Origin: Saprospiraceae bacterium
Lineage (GTDB): Bacteria > Bacteroidota > Bacteroidia > Chitinophagales > Saprospiraceae
DNA: 57,038 nucleotides
Assembly (NCBI GenBank): GCA_029212405.1
Contig: JARGNR010000016.1
Span: 32,081 to 89,118 of the forward strand
Reading direction: 5' to 3'
A model generated the notes under the pieces. That model did no database searches, was not told the DNA's origin, and worked only from the letters and a program-made list of their open reading frames with translations. Every line of letters begins with the position of its first letter. Position 1 is the first letter of the stretch. Below are positions 1-7,518 of the stretch, in pieces. The translations under genes were made by a program, and so were the position numbers.

Positions 1-492
1 TTTTCAGGAGATAAAAGTCAATTGGTTCCGATGATCAAAGCGGCCATGTCGCATCCAGGATTTGCTTTTTTAGATGTCATATCTCCGTGTGTTACCTTTA
101 ATAATAATGTAGGATCTACGAAGTCGTACTCGCATGTTCGGGACCATATCGCATCTACCTCGATGTTTGATTTTGTGCCTCAGGAAGAATCGATAGAGGT
201 GGATTATGCAGAAGGTACGGATCGTACGGTTGAATTATTTGATGGTTCTCAGATTCATTTGAGTAAGTTGGCTCCGGACTGGGATCCAACCGATCGATTT
301 ACCGCAGTGAACCGTCTTCATGCAGCCAAGTCGAAGGGAGATATTTTGACGGGTTTGTTGTACATCAATCCAGAGAGTGAAGATTTACATACGAAAATGA
401 AGACGACGGATACACCGTTGAATACGTTGGGGCAGGAGGTATTGTGTCCGGGGAGTGATCGATTGGAAGGGATTAATGCGGAGTTCAGATAA
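1..492 (+). CDS. korB: 2-oxoacid:ferredoxin oxidoreductase subunit beta, C-terminal part (5' end outside window)
   Basis: The frame is open from the first base, reading FSGDKSQLVPMIKAA before the first possible start, so the gene begins upstream of the window; the TTG at 22 is internal. About 163 C-terminal residues are visible. The stretch HPGFAFLDVISPCVTFNNN is the thiamine-diphosphate-domain signature of the beta subunits of 2-oxoglutarate and related 2-oxoacid:ferredoxin oxidoreductases, which decarboxylate 2-oxoacids to acyl-CoA while reducing ferredoxin in the cytoplasm. The C-terminal tail, with the NRLHAAKSKGDILTGLLYI segment, fits KorB of Bacteroidota. KorA would be expected just upstream. 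The exact 2-oxoacid cannot be told from this part. Family assignment is secure; the korB symbol is likely. Confidence 0.9.
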   Translation, partial: FSGDKSQLVPMIKAAMSHPGFAFLDVISPCVTFNNNVGSTKSYSHVRDHIASTSMFDFVPQEESIEVDYAEGTDRTVELFDGSQIHLSKLAPDWDPTDRFTAVNRLHAAKSKGDILTGLLYINPESEDLHTKMKTTDTPLNTLGQEVLCPGSDRLEGINAEFR

Positions 493-761
493 ATTTTAGT
501 GTAGATTTTTAGAAAAATAGTATAATTGTTTCAATGTTGTTCTATCAATTTTCTATTTACCATTTCTAAAAGGGACTGTTTTAAGAATTCTCTATTTCTT
601 GTTCCATAAAAATGTCCACAATTCTTAAATGTAGGAGGAGAATTAATAAATTCTGTGTTGTAAGCGGAGATACTCTAAAATGTTTATTACTCAAGGAATA
701 AATCAAATCGAAGATATACGTATTGCCATAGCTATTCATACCTACTCAATTCTATTAAAAA

Positions 762-995
762 ATAAAAACCACCCCATGGCAGCGAGGTGGCTCCTATTTT
801 GAATAATACGTTAAAGGTTATCGGATTTATGAACAACCTTTTGATCTTAACAGTACCTTCATTATTAAGGACGTGCATGTACTTTTCATGCCTTCAACAT
901 AATTTGTGAGTTAAGAACACTGGAAACAAAGATTTTACAAAAAACTTTTGAATACTACCCTAAATCACAAATACAACTTTGAGTGTTTTATATCA
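762..995 (-). ncRNA. Candidate terminator-bounded small transcript driven by the local ECF-type promoter
   Basis: On the minus strand a copy of the two-part promoter motif (1034-1001) is followed after about 205 bases by a hairpin with CCACC/GGTGG arms (plus 790-769) and a run of T, which looks like an intrinsic terminator. The implied RNA is about 230 bases. It contains one 20-codon ORF (889-827) and a small hairpin around 872-853. No known RNA family was recognised. It could be a small RNA, a small-peptide mRNA, or just a distant part of the 3' region of the TPR gene that ends at 1172. Both boundaries are inferred. Confidence 0.35.
827..889 (-). CDS. Possible 20-residue small ORF inside the ECF-driven transcript
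   Basis: On the minus strand an ATG at 889 opens a 20-codon frame, MKSTCTSLIMKVLLRSKGCS, ending in TAA at 829-827. It has two cysteines and several basic residues. It lies between a copy of the local ECF-like promoter motif and a terminator hairpin, which is the only reason to take it seriously. A frame this short is common by chance, no clear ribosome binding site is seen, and no homologue was recognised. Treat it as a candidate small protein only. Confidence 0.2.
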   Translation of the reverse strand: MKSTCTSLIMKVLLRSKGCS

Positions 996-1000
996 ATAAG

Positions 1001-1034
1001 TACCTTTTAATAACTTGAGATTGTAAATGGTAAC
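1001..1034 (-). promoter_or_regulatory. ECF-type promoter motif, copy 1
   Basis: On the minus strand GTTACCATT (1034-1026), 12 bases, then TTATTAAAAGGTA (1013-1001). The same layout, with the same 12-base spacing, is found at 2555-2522 (minus) and 2852-2885 (plus). The -35 and -10 roles and the link to the sigma factor encoded at 1934-2512 are inferred. Confidence 0.55.
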
Positions 1035-1171
1035 ATCTTTTTTTACTTTTTTTCAATGTTTCTATAAACGTTTTAAGGTGTATAGCTTAATTGGTTGATA
1101 ATTAGATGTTTATGTTTTAATTTATTGTGGATTTAAATTGAATAAATATTTCTTCTAGGATGAAACACGAT

Positions 1172-1906
1172 TTATTTTAATTGAGCCAACAACTTTTTAG
1201 CTTCTTTATGGTGGTCACGATTGGAGTCGGTAGCTAAAATGTTGAAGTGATTTCGAGCGTTTTTCAACTCGTTGGACTTTAAATAGGTCAATCCAAGGTA
1301 CCAATGAGCCTCATCTTCATAATTGAAATTGTCTTCTTTGAGAATTTGTTTGAATATAGTGATTGCTTTGGCCGATTGATCGGTCTTTACGTAAGAAATA
1401 CCTAGTCCAAGCATTAATTCCAATCTATTGTCTTGCTGGATAGCTTTTTCGAGTAAAAGTATGGCTTCATTGTAATTACCTGAAGCATACACCTCTTCAA
1501 TTGTGGTCAAAGTATTATCTGATGAAGATCGATCGGTTAAAGATAATTCGTAAGGTTCAAAATTCTGAGCAAATAAGTCTTCAGTAGACGGAGTTTGATT
1601 CATTAACCAAATCGTACCCATTACGGCAACAAAAATGGCTGCTGCGGCTATTTTTACAAACAAACTTCGAATAGAGGTATTGGAGGAGGAGGCAGGCGTA
1701 GAATCCTGCTTTATTTCTTGGTGGATGGATTGCAACTTTGATTTTAATTCAATTCTCCCAATACCTTCGATATCACGTAAAGCCTCACGTTGAATAATAA
1801 CTTCGGATCGGAGAGCTTCATCGTTTTGTAATTGAGTTTCGAAGGAAGCTTTTTCTTCTTCGGGTAGAAGATCCAGGAGATAAAGATCAATGATGTTGTC
1901 GTTCAT
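1172..1906 (-). CDS. Single-pass membrane protein with TPR repeats, probable anti-sigma-like partner
   Basis: 244 residues. The N-terminal ~60 residues (DNIIDLYLLDLLPEEEKASFE and following) resemble the cytoplasmic end of zinc-free anti-sigma factors of Bacteroidota. A single membrane segment follows at about residues 84-103, and the C-terminal ~110 residues form TPR-type helical repeats (Y..G.Y..A...L..A spacing, then HWYLGLTYLKSNELKNARNHF). The gene starts 27 bases after the stop of the sigma gene on the same strand, so the pair is very likely one operon. The expected arrangement is sigma binding by the N-terminus and a sensing or scaffold role for the periplasmic TPRs; this is inference from architecture and position. 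No catalytic motif is present. Confidence 0.7.
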   Translation of the reverse strand: MNDNIIDLYLLDLLPEEEKASFETQLQNDEALRSEVIIQREALRDIEGIGRIELKSKLQSIHQEIKQDSTPASSSNTSIRSLFVKIAAAAIFVAVMGTIWLMNQTPSTEDLFAQNFEPYELSLTDRSSSDNTLTTIEEVYASGNYNEAILLLEKAIQQDNRLELMLGLGISYVKTDQSAKAITIFKQILKEDNFNYEDEAHWYLGLTYLKSNELKNARNHFNILATDSNRDHHKEAKKLLAQLK

Positions 1907-1933
1907 TTTTGATGTTGATTATGCTTACTCAAC

Positions 1934-2512
1934 TTATTTTAATAGTTCCTTTAGCCTTGGGGACTTGGCAACCATTAATTTAAGCTTTTTCAAACAGCTA
2001 GACTTTTTGTTTTTTGCGACTTGTTCCGTAGCAAAATTCATTCGTAAAGCTATTTCTTTCATTTTAAGCCTATCATAGTAATAATAAATCAAAACTTTTT
2101 TACAGTCTCCACCGATTGAACTCATGAGTTGCCTCAAGTATTCATTTCTGTCTTCTGAACCCAGTACTTTGAGGCTCATGGGATCGACGATTATTGATTC
2201 ATTTTCTACGGTTAGGCTCGTAACTTTTTTTTGAGCACGAAGCTTGTTTAACCATAGGTGCTTGCACACCGAATACAAATACGTTCGAATAGAACTGCTC
2301 AGTTTGAATTCTTTCAACCTAATTTTTTCATAAAATACAATGATTGCATCTTGAAAAATATCAGCTGCATCATCCTCTGACCCATTATTTTTTTGAATGA
2401 AGGATTTTATAATCGGAAATAGCTGAGTATACATTTGCTTTAATGCCAAATCTCGCTTTTCACTTTCACCTTTCAAACAAAAAATTATTTCATCATCTGA
2501 CCAATCTTTCAT
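1934..2512 (-). CDS. RNA polymerase sigma factor, sigma-70 family, ECF-like
   Basis: About 192 residues from the ATG at 2512; a GTG at 2524 would add four residues. Region 2 is recognisable around ..NNGSEDDAADIFQDAIIVFYEKI (D-A-A-D-I-F-Q-D-A pattern) and a region 4 helix-turn-helix around MKEIALRMNFATEQVAKNKKSSCLKKL. The Y-L-Y-S-V-C-K-H-L-W-L-N-K segment is typical of the Bacteroidota ECF group often found next to TPR and CHAT proteins. The gene heads a minus-strand operon with the TPR membrane protein. A copy of the local two-part promoter motif lies at 2555-2522, only about ten bases before the ATG, suggesting autoregulation and a very short or absent 5' leader. Confidence 0.85.
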   Translation of the reverse strand: MKDWSDDEIIFCLKGESEKRDLALKQMYTQLFPIIKSFIQKNNGSEDDAADIFQDAIIVFYEKIRLKEFKLSSSIRTYLYSVCKHLWLNKLRAQKKVTSLTVENESIIVDPMSLKVLGSEDRNEYLRQLMSSIGGDCKKVLIYYYYDRLKMKEIALRMNFATEQVAKNKKSSCLKKLKLMVAKSPRLKELLK

Positions 2513-2521
2513 TGAACGTAA

Positions 2522-2555
2522 CACCTGTTAATAATAGTTAATCAATAAAGGTAAC
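2522..2555 (-). promoter_or_regulatory. ECF-type promoter motif, copy 2 (upstream of the sigma gene)
   Basis: On the minus strand GTTACCTTT (2555-2547), 12 bases, TTATTAACAGGTG (2534-2522). The two blocks are identical to those of the plus-strand copy at 2852-2885, and the pair face away from each other in the divergent intergenic region. Its position fits autoregulation by the sigma factor. Confidence 0.6.
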
Positions 2556-2851
2556 CTAAAAAGTAACTTTTTTTTAAAATCCAGTTAATATGTACTGTAT
2601 TGTTGACTTTCTTAGGATTATCTAAAGGAAGTAATCTCTTATAAATACGGTATCAAACGGTAACTCATTACTGAGGTATAGTACCAAGTAAGTTTTTATT
2701 AATTTAAATTGGATCCCACCTTTTATTGCTCGTGTAAATTTACAAAATCTTCAAATGCGAGCGAGTATTCGACCAATTATTCTATCCAATCTTTCAGAAG
2801 AATTTCATTTTTTACAAATCTCTGTGTAATCAAAATAACTGTTTAGTTTGT

Positions 2852-2885
2852 GTTACCTTTTTTAAATTGGTGTTATTAACAGGTG
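2852..2885 (+). promoter_or_regulatory. ECF-type promoter motif, copy 3 (divergent, toward the secreted protein)
   Basis: GTTACCTTT (2852-2860), 12 bases, TTATTAACAGGTG (2873-2885). Transcription would start near 2892 and run through a structured leader with a terminator-like hairpin into the gene at 3050. The spacer sequences of the three copies differ, so only the two blocks are shared. Confidence 0.6.
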
Positions 2886-3013
2886 GAAAGGATCAGATCA
2901 GGTATTAAGACGAAAAGCAAAATATTATAAGGTAGGTTGAAGCCCCATACGCTCAACTTATACCCTGTTCATTCTTTCCAATACACCTCTCAGTCGACTG
3001 GGAGGTGTTTTAT
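2886..3013 (+). ncRNA. Structured leader or small RNA ending in a terminator-like hairpin
   Basis: Between the promoter motif and the gene at 3050 three pairings can be drawn: a 9-bp helix of GGAAAGGAT (2886-2894) with ATTCTTTCC (2971-2979), a hairpin closing GTTGA with TCAAC inside the stretch 2932-2962, and a strong hairpin at 2983-3008 (ACACCTC ... GAGGTGT around CAGTCGACTG) followed by TTTTA. The last looks like an intrinsic terminator 37 bases before the ATG. It is either a small RNA with its own terminator or a leader that attenuates the downstream gene. If transcription starts near 2892 the long helix would be truncated. Confidence 0.4.
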
Positions 3014-3049
3014 CTTAAACTAATTTTTTTGCAATTAAATGAATGAACT

Positions 3050-4075
3050 ATGAAGTCGTTATTTTTTAGATTTACACACCTTTTACTTTTTTTAATTTCT
3101 GCTCAATTTTTGTTAGCTCAACCCACGCCGAATGATAACGTACCCGTTACTGAGTTAGGCACAATTATAAATGAAGGAGACGGAATTAATATTCAGAATG
3201 AATTTTGCTTAGATGAGAATAATAGTTTTTCAATTCAGACCAATATTCTGTTGGGAAATCTTGATGTGTATGGTAGTGGAGAAGATCAATACGGTATTAT
3301 TCCATGGTACTATCCTGAAATGTTTATTGAATACACCATAAATGGGGTGGTATACGAACCTATTCCAATGGGTAATTTTGACCTCGTGACACTTCCAAAC
3401 GGGTATCCTGCATTCAGTTATATTGCTCAATCACCAACCGTTGATTTTTCTGATGAGTGTGAAGGTACCGTAGAATTTGTATCTGGATCTGGTGCAAGTT
3501 TTTATGTAACTATTAAATATAGACTCGTTACTCCAAATGGTGAGGCATGGGATACCTATCCGGCATGTGATTATAGCCAACCAGGAGATTTATTCTCTTG
3601 CTATGTATACAGTGCTGCTCCATGGTGCGGCGCAACAGCTCAAGGTTCAGATTTTGGAGCTCCAGATGAACCATTACCGGTTTGTGACGATAATTGGTTT
3701 TCAGGAACATTTGCTGGATTGGCGCATTGCGATTGTGAGGTGGATGATGGACCGCCTAGACAAGACCATAGTGCCGAAGGCGAAGGAGAATACTTGATTG
3801 AAAATGAAGAGGATATTGTTAATCGATATGTTGGAGAAGTAGAAGTTAAGGCCTATCCAAATCCAGTGAATGATGTGCTCCAAATTGAGACTAATTTTGA
3901 AAGTATAAAAGCAATTGAAGTATTTAATGCTCAAGGAGAAAGAGTGATATTGAAAAGATATGAGACTGGAACAGTAAACTCAATTCGCTTAGATATGTCT
4001 AATCTTCCTCATGGAATTTATGTGATGAGCGTATTTACTGACAATGAAAATAAATTAGTCAAGGTGTTAAAGTAG
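3050..4075 (+). CDS. Secreted protein with T9SS type A sorting domain
   Basis: 341 residues with a signal peptide (MKSLFFRFTHLLLFLISA, cleavage near AQ at residue 24). The C-terminal ~78 residues carry the T9SS type A sorting domain: V-K-A-Y-P-N-P-V-N-D at about 264, I-E-V-F-N-A-Q-G-E and L-P-H-G-I-Y-V-M-S-V, ending K-L-V-K-V-L-K. The central part is acidic, with several cysteines (for example CDC and YPACDY), and no enzyme family was recognised. The protein is expected to be exported through the outer membrane and attached to the surface or released. It is transcribed divergently from the sigma operon and preceded by the ECF-type motif, so it is a likely regulon member. A strong terminator follows at 4104-4136. 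Confidence 0.8.
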   Translation: MKSLFFRFTHLLLFLISAQFLLAQPTPNDNVPVTELGTIINEGDGINIQNEFCLDENNSFSIQTNILLGNLDVYGSGEDQYGIIPWYYPEMFIEYTINGVVYEPIPMGNFDLVTLPNGYPAFSYIAQSPTVDFSDECEGTVEFVSGSGASFYVTIKYRLVTPNGEAWDTYPACDYSQPGDLFSCYVYSAAPWCGATAQGSDFGAPDEPLPVCDDNWFSGTFAGLAHCDCEVDDGPPRQDHSAEGEGEYLIENEEDIVNRYVGEVEVKAYPNPVNDVLQIETNFESIKAIEVFNAQGERVILKRYETGTVNSIRLDMSNLPHGIYVMSVFTDNENKLVKVLK

Positions 4076-4103
4076 ATCGAATACCATTATAAATTGAAAA
4101 ATA

Positions 4104-4136
4104 AGAGGCATCTTTAACTCAAAGACGCCTCTTTTT
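4104..4136 (+). terminator. Intrinsic terminator after the T9SS protein
   Basis: AGAGGC, a mismatch, TCTTT, a five-base loop, AAAGA, GCCTCT, then TTTTTCT. It separates the secreted protein from the CHAT gene that starts 50 bases later, so the latter probably has its own promoter. Confidence 0.8.
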
Positions 4137-4185
4137 CTATTTACTACTATCACGTTTATGATTAAGATCATTAAAGCACTCTTAA

Positions 4186-7050
4186 ATGAAATGTTATTGC
4201 TGTTTGGTATGGATTGGGATAGGTCTATTCTTTTGTAATACAATTTGGGCCCAAAAGTCGAATACAGATTCTCTTGTGACATTAGGATTAAAGGCCGATT
4301 CTATGATGTATGTCTATGTCAATAAAGGTGATTTGCCGACGAGTATAAAGTATTGTAAACAAAAAGAGGCGTTCTTCTTTGAAGCAAAATCATGGGACAA
4401 ATTTATCAAGGCTATAAATGACAAAGCCTATCTCTATCATGCCCTGGATAGTTTGGATGTGTTCAAAAAATTAATCTTTGTAAATTTTGAACTAGCGGAT
4501 GCACATCTTAAAAATAATCATCCTCAATGGATTAGAGCAAAAGAACAAATCAACTCTTATTATTATGCAATTGGTGATTATAAAAGTGCGCTGGAAATAA
4601 TCAAAGAGGTCATCCCTATTAAGGAGAAAATTGAGAACTATGAAGTGGAAGTATCCAAATCATATTTAAACCTGGGTACTGCATACAATCACTTGAAGGA
4701 TTATGAAAATGCGCTGATAAGTTTCAAGAAATCAATAAAAGAACGATATAAGGAAGGGGAGACAGGATTTGCTTTAGGAGTTCGTCTAAATAACATCGGC
4801 CGTACCTATAATTCGATGGGGGAATTGGATTCTGCATTGCATTATCTAGATCTTGCAGAACAGTTATTGGAGAGCATTGTTGAGGGTAGATACAAGAATA
4901 GAAAAATTGAAACGTATACCTTAAAGGTAGAGACGTATTTGAAAAAGAAAGATTTTGATAAAGCCAAAGAATACCTTGACCTAATAGAGACCTTTTCATT
5001 GAGTAAAAGAGAAAAAGTTCTTTGGCAAGAACGTTTGGGGAAGTATTATTATGAAATAAAAGAATATCGTCAATCTCTATTGGCAATTTCAAAAGCCAAT
5101 CAATTAGCAGAAGAACTTTCAACTAGAAATTCTCCACCTTTGAAAGCAAGAAGGGTTATTGATCAAGTAAAAGTGTTGATTGATCTCAAACAAGAAATGC
5201 AAGCATTGGATGTTTTGCAGTCTGGATTGCGCATTTTGTCACCCGGGTTTAAATCCGAAGACTATCGGGAAAATCCTGAAATTAAAAATCTGTTGGATAA
5301 ACCGGATGCCCTTGTGCTGCTCCAAGAAAAAGCAAGGATATTAAATCGGGTGTATGCTACTTCTGAAAATTTGGATGACCTTACATCTTCTTTTGATGCA
5401 TATTTGTTGGCTTGTGAGGTGATCAAGGAATTAAGAAGAGGAATTGTTTCTTCTGAATCTAAAAATGTATTGGCAGAACGTACTGTTTCTGTCTACGAAG
5501 AATCGATCGCTTCTGCCTATCAGTTGTATGAGAAATCAAAGGATAAAAAATATATACTCACTGCTTTTGAATTGGCAGAACGTAATAAAGCGCAACTGCT
5601 CTTGGAAAATTTAAATGAACAGGAGGCCTTGGGGTATTCTGGGATTCCTGATAGTTTGTTCAATAAGGAAAAGGATTTAAGGTTGTATTTAGCTACATTA
5701 ATGGACAGAGCTATCCGAGAAGAACGCTCGATTGAGAATGATGAGCAAATCTTTAGAGTGAGGCAAGAATATGGATTAGTGAACTCTTTTCTTGAGAAAA
5801 CATATCCGAGATACTTTCAATTAAAGTATAACAATGAACCGATCGGAGTCAATGAAATTCAACAGCGTATTTTAAATCAGAATACGGGAATGATTGAATA
5901 TTTTGTAGGGGATAACCAGATTTTTGTGTTTGTGATCACAGAGGATGATGTTTTTCTTGATGCCATTGAAAAAGAAGGGGATTCTATTAATTACATCAAC
6001 AGACTTAGAAATATAATTAAGGAAAGACCAGGTACCAAAGATCCCAACAAAGAATATGATGAATTTGAACATGCTTCAAAAATGGTATTTGACTTCTACG
6101 TGAAAAAGGCACTGGACAAAATGCCCGATTCGATTCGTACCCTTATCGTAATTCCAGATGATCAAATAAATTACATTCCTTTCGAAGTCTTAATTTCAGA
6201 AAAACCAACAACAAAGAACAATTATTCATTAAAAAATCAATCGTATCTATTTAAGGACTATTCTATCAACTACAATTATTCCGCAACATTATTGAACAAA
6301 GTGATGACGAAAAATTCAGCAGCGCTTTCGTCCAATTTCATAGGGTACGCACCTACATTTTCAGAAGATTCGAAGAAGGAATCTAGATCTAATTTGGGTT
6401 TTGAGTTGTCAAGCTTAACCTGCAATAACGATGAAGTGAGTGCTATTCAGTCCCTTTTAGGTGGCTCAAAACGAATAAGTGAAAATGCTACAAAAATTAA
6501 TTTTTTAAAGGAAGCCAACCAATATAAAATCATTCATTTAGCTACCCATGCATTTGTGAATCAATCTGATTCCAAGCAAAATAGAATCTTTTTGCAAGAA
6601 GACTTTTTGTCTGATGTCAATTTGTACAATTTAGAGCTCAACACCGAATTGGCTGTTTTAAGCGCATGCAATACAGGAAGTGGAGAATTATTAAAAGGAG
6701 AAGGTGTAATGAATCTGGCCAGAGGATTTATGAATGCTGGATGTTCTAGTACATTAATGAGTATGTGGTCCGTAGATGATTGTACTACTTCTGATTTAAT
6801 GGTATTGTTTTATGAAGGAATAAAGAAAGGATTGAGCAAAGACGAAGCGTTGAGACAAGCCAAAATTGTTTATTTGAATACCTCAAAAAAGGCCAAATTA
6901 CATCCCTATTATTGGGCAGCTTTTGTTTCGTTTGGAGATATGGGAGCCATAGAATTGAATTCGACCTGGTCGTCTTCTATTTTCTTCTTTCTTGGGTTAG
7001 GATTGCTTTTTATTGTGGGTGGTATATTCTTTTTTAAGAATCGTTCGTAA
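4186..7050 (+). CDS. Exported TPR-CHAT protein (caspase-like peptidase family)
   Basis: 954 residues. A signal peptide (MKCYCCLVWIGIGLFFCNTIWAQ) is followed by TPR repeats over roughly residues 110-480 and a C-terminal CHAT domain at about 640-925. The caspase-type dyad is visible: His788 in HLATHA and Cys828 in SACNTG, with the usual GEGVMNLARGF and S-M-W-S-V-D-D motifs after it. A hydrophobic segment (about 932-949) ending K-N-R-S anchors the C-terminus, so the protein should sit in the periplasm attached to the inner membrane. CHAT proteins are predicted, and in a few cases shown, to be cysteine proteases. The gene lies next to the ECF sigma/TPR/T9SS genes, a neighbourhood common for CHAT proteins in Bacteroidota. 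The substrate is unknown. Confidence 0.88.
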   Translation: MKCYCCLVWIGIGLFFCNTIWAQKSNTDSLVTLGLKADSMMYVYVNKGDLPTSIKYCKQKEAFFFEAKSWDKFIKAINDKAYLYHALDSLDVFKKLIFVNFELADAHLKNNHPQWIRAKEQINSYYYAIGDYKSALEIIKEVIPIKEKIENYEVEVSKSYLNLGTAYNHLKDYENALISFKKSIKERYKEGETGFALGVRLNNIGRTYNSMGELDSALHYLDLAEQLLESIVEGRYKNRKIETYTLKVETYLKKKDFDKAKEYLDLIETFSLSKREKVLWQERLGKYYYEIKEYRQSLLAISKANQLAEELSTRNSPPLKARRVIDQVKVLIDLKQEMQALDVLQSGLRILSPGFKSEDYRENPEIKNLLDKPDALVLLQEKARILNRVYATSENLDDLTSSFDAYLLACEVIKELRRGIVSSESKNVLAERTVSVYEESIASAYQLYEKSKDKKYILTAFELAERNKAQLLLENLNEQEALGYSGIPDSLFNKEKDLRLYLATLMDRAIREERSIENDEQIFRVRQEYGLVNSFLEKTYPRYFQLKYNNEPIGVNEIQQRILNQNTGMIEYFVGDNQIFVFVITEDDVFLDAIEKEGDSINYINRLRNIIKERPGTKDPNKEYDEFEHASKMVFDFYVKKALDKMPDSIRTLIVIPDDQINYIPFEVLISEKPTTKNNYSLKNQSYLFKDYSINYNYSATLLNKVMTKNSAALSSNFIGYAPTFSEDSKKESRSNLGFELSSLTCNNDEVSAIQSLLGGSKRISENATKINFLKEANQYKIIHLATHAFVNQSDSKQNRIFLQEDFLSDVNLYNLELNTELAVLSACNTGSGELLKGEGVMNLARGFMNAGCSSTLMSMWSVDDCTTSDLMVLFYEGIKKGLSKDEALRQAKIVYLNTSKKAKLHPYYWAAFVSFGDMGAIELNSTWSSSIFFFLGLGLLFIVGGIFFFKNRS

Positions 7051-7518
7051 TCTATAAATTGAATTCATCTCCCCAGTTTTATTAACGAAATTTCTATTTC
7101 TGAAGGGTTTTCCTGGCCAATGTCGTCAAGGAGTATTTCCTGATTTACATAATTTAGGTTCAAACATATGTGCATACGTAGCGAATGCTTAATAGTATGG
7201 CTTAGCTACTTTTTTTAAGATGTCGAACCAATTTACTTTTCCCATACAAATGAATTCATTTGTATGGGATTTTTTTTGAATGAATAGGAAAGAAAATTGA
7301 TCTAGGATCAATGGAGTGAATAGCAAAGTAAATAAATTTGAATTTTATTCTGGTGCATAAATAATTGAAAATCAATAGTATCCGTAGGGTTTCTTGTTTT
7401 TTTTATTCTTTTTTTGATTTGGATTAGGGGGAATGTCATTTTCATGCAACACTATCATGAATGATTCGCGATCATCTTTCTTTAATCCATTTTCAAATTT
7501 TTTAAATAGAATAACATT
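7051..7518. other. Intergenic region, 468 bases
   Basis: No gene supported. It contains a very strong terminator hairpin at 7241-7277 and, just before it, a short frame starting at the ATG of 7169 (MCIRSECLIVWLSYFF) that is probably chance. 7278-7518 is AT-rich with T runs; no clear promoter was found for the gene at 7519. Confidence 0.5.
7241..7277 (+). terminator. Strong intrinsic terminator with a perfect 28-base palindrome
   Basis: Positions 7241-7268 form a perfect palindrome with CCCATACAAATGA as its left arm, followed by a T run at 7270-7277. It is 190 bases after the CHAT stop, so it either ends a long 3' region or closes a separate small transcript. A nearly equal A/T run is lacking on the other side, so the plus strand is favoured. 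Confidence 0.85.

Noticed and set aside
2640-2690. A fourth copy of the ECF-type motif (minus, GTTACCGTT near 2665)
   Set aside because: The first block fits but the second block at the 12-base spacing does not (TATAAGAG).
7169-7219. Short frame MCIRSECLIVWLSYFF before the terminator at 7241
   Set aside because: 16 codons, no promoter seen and no recognised homologue; kept only as a note.
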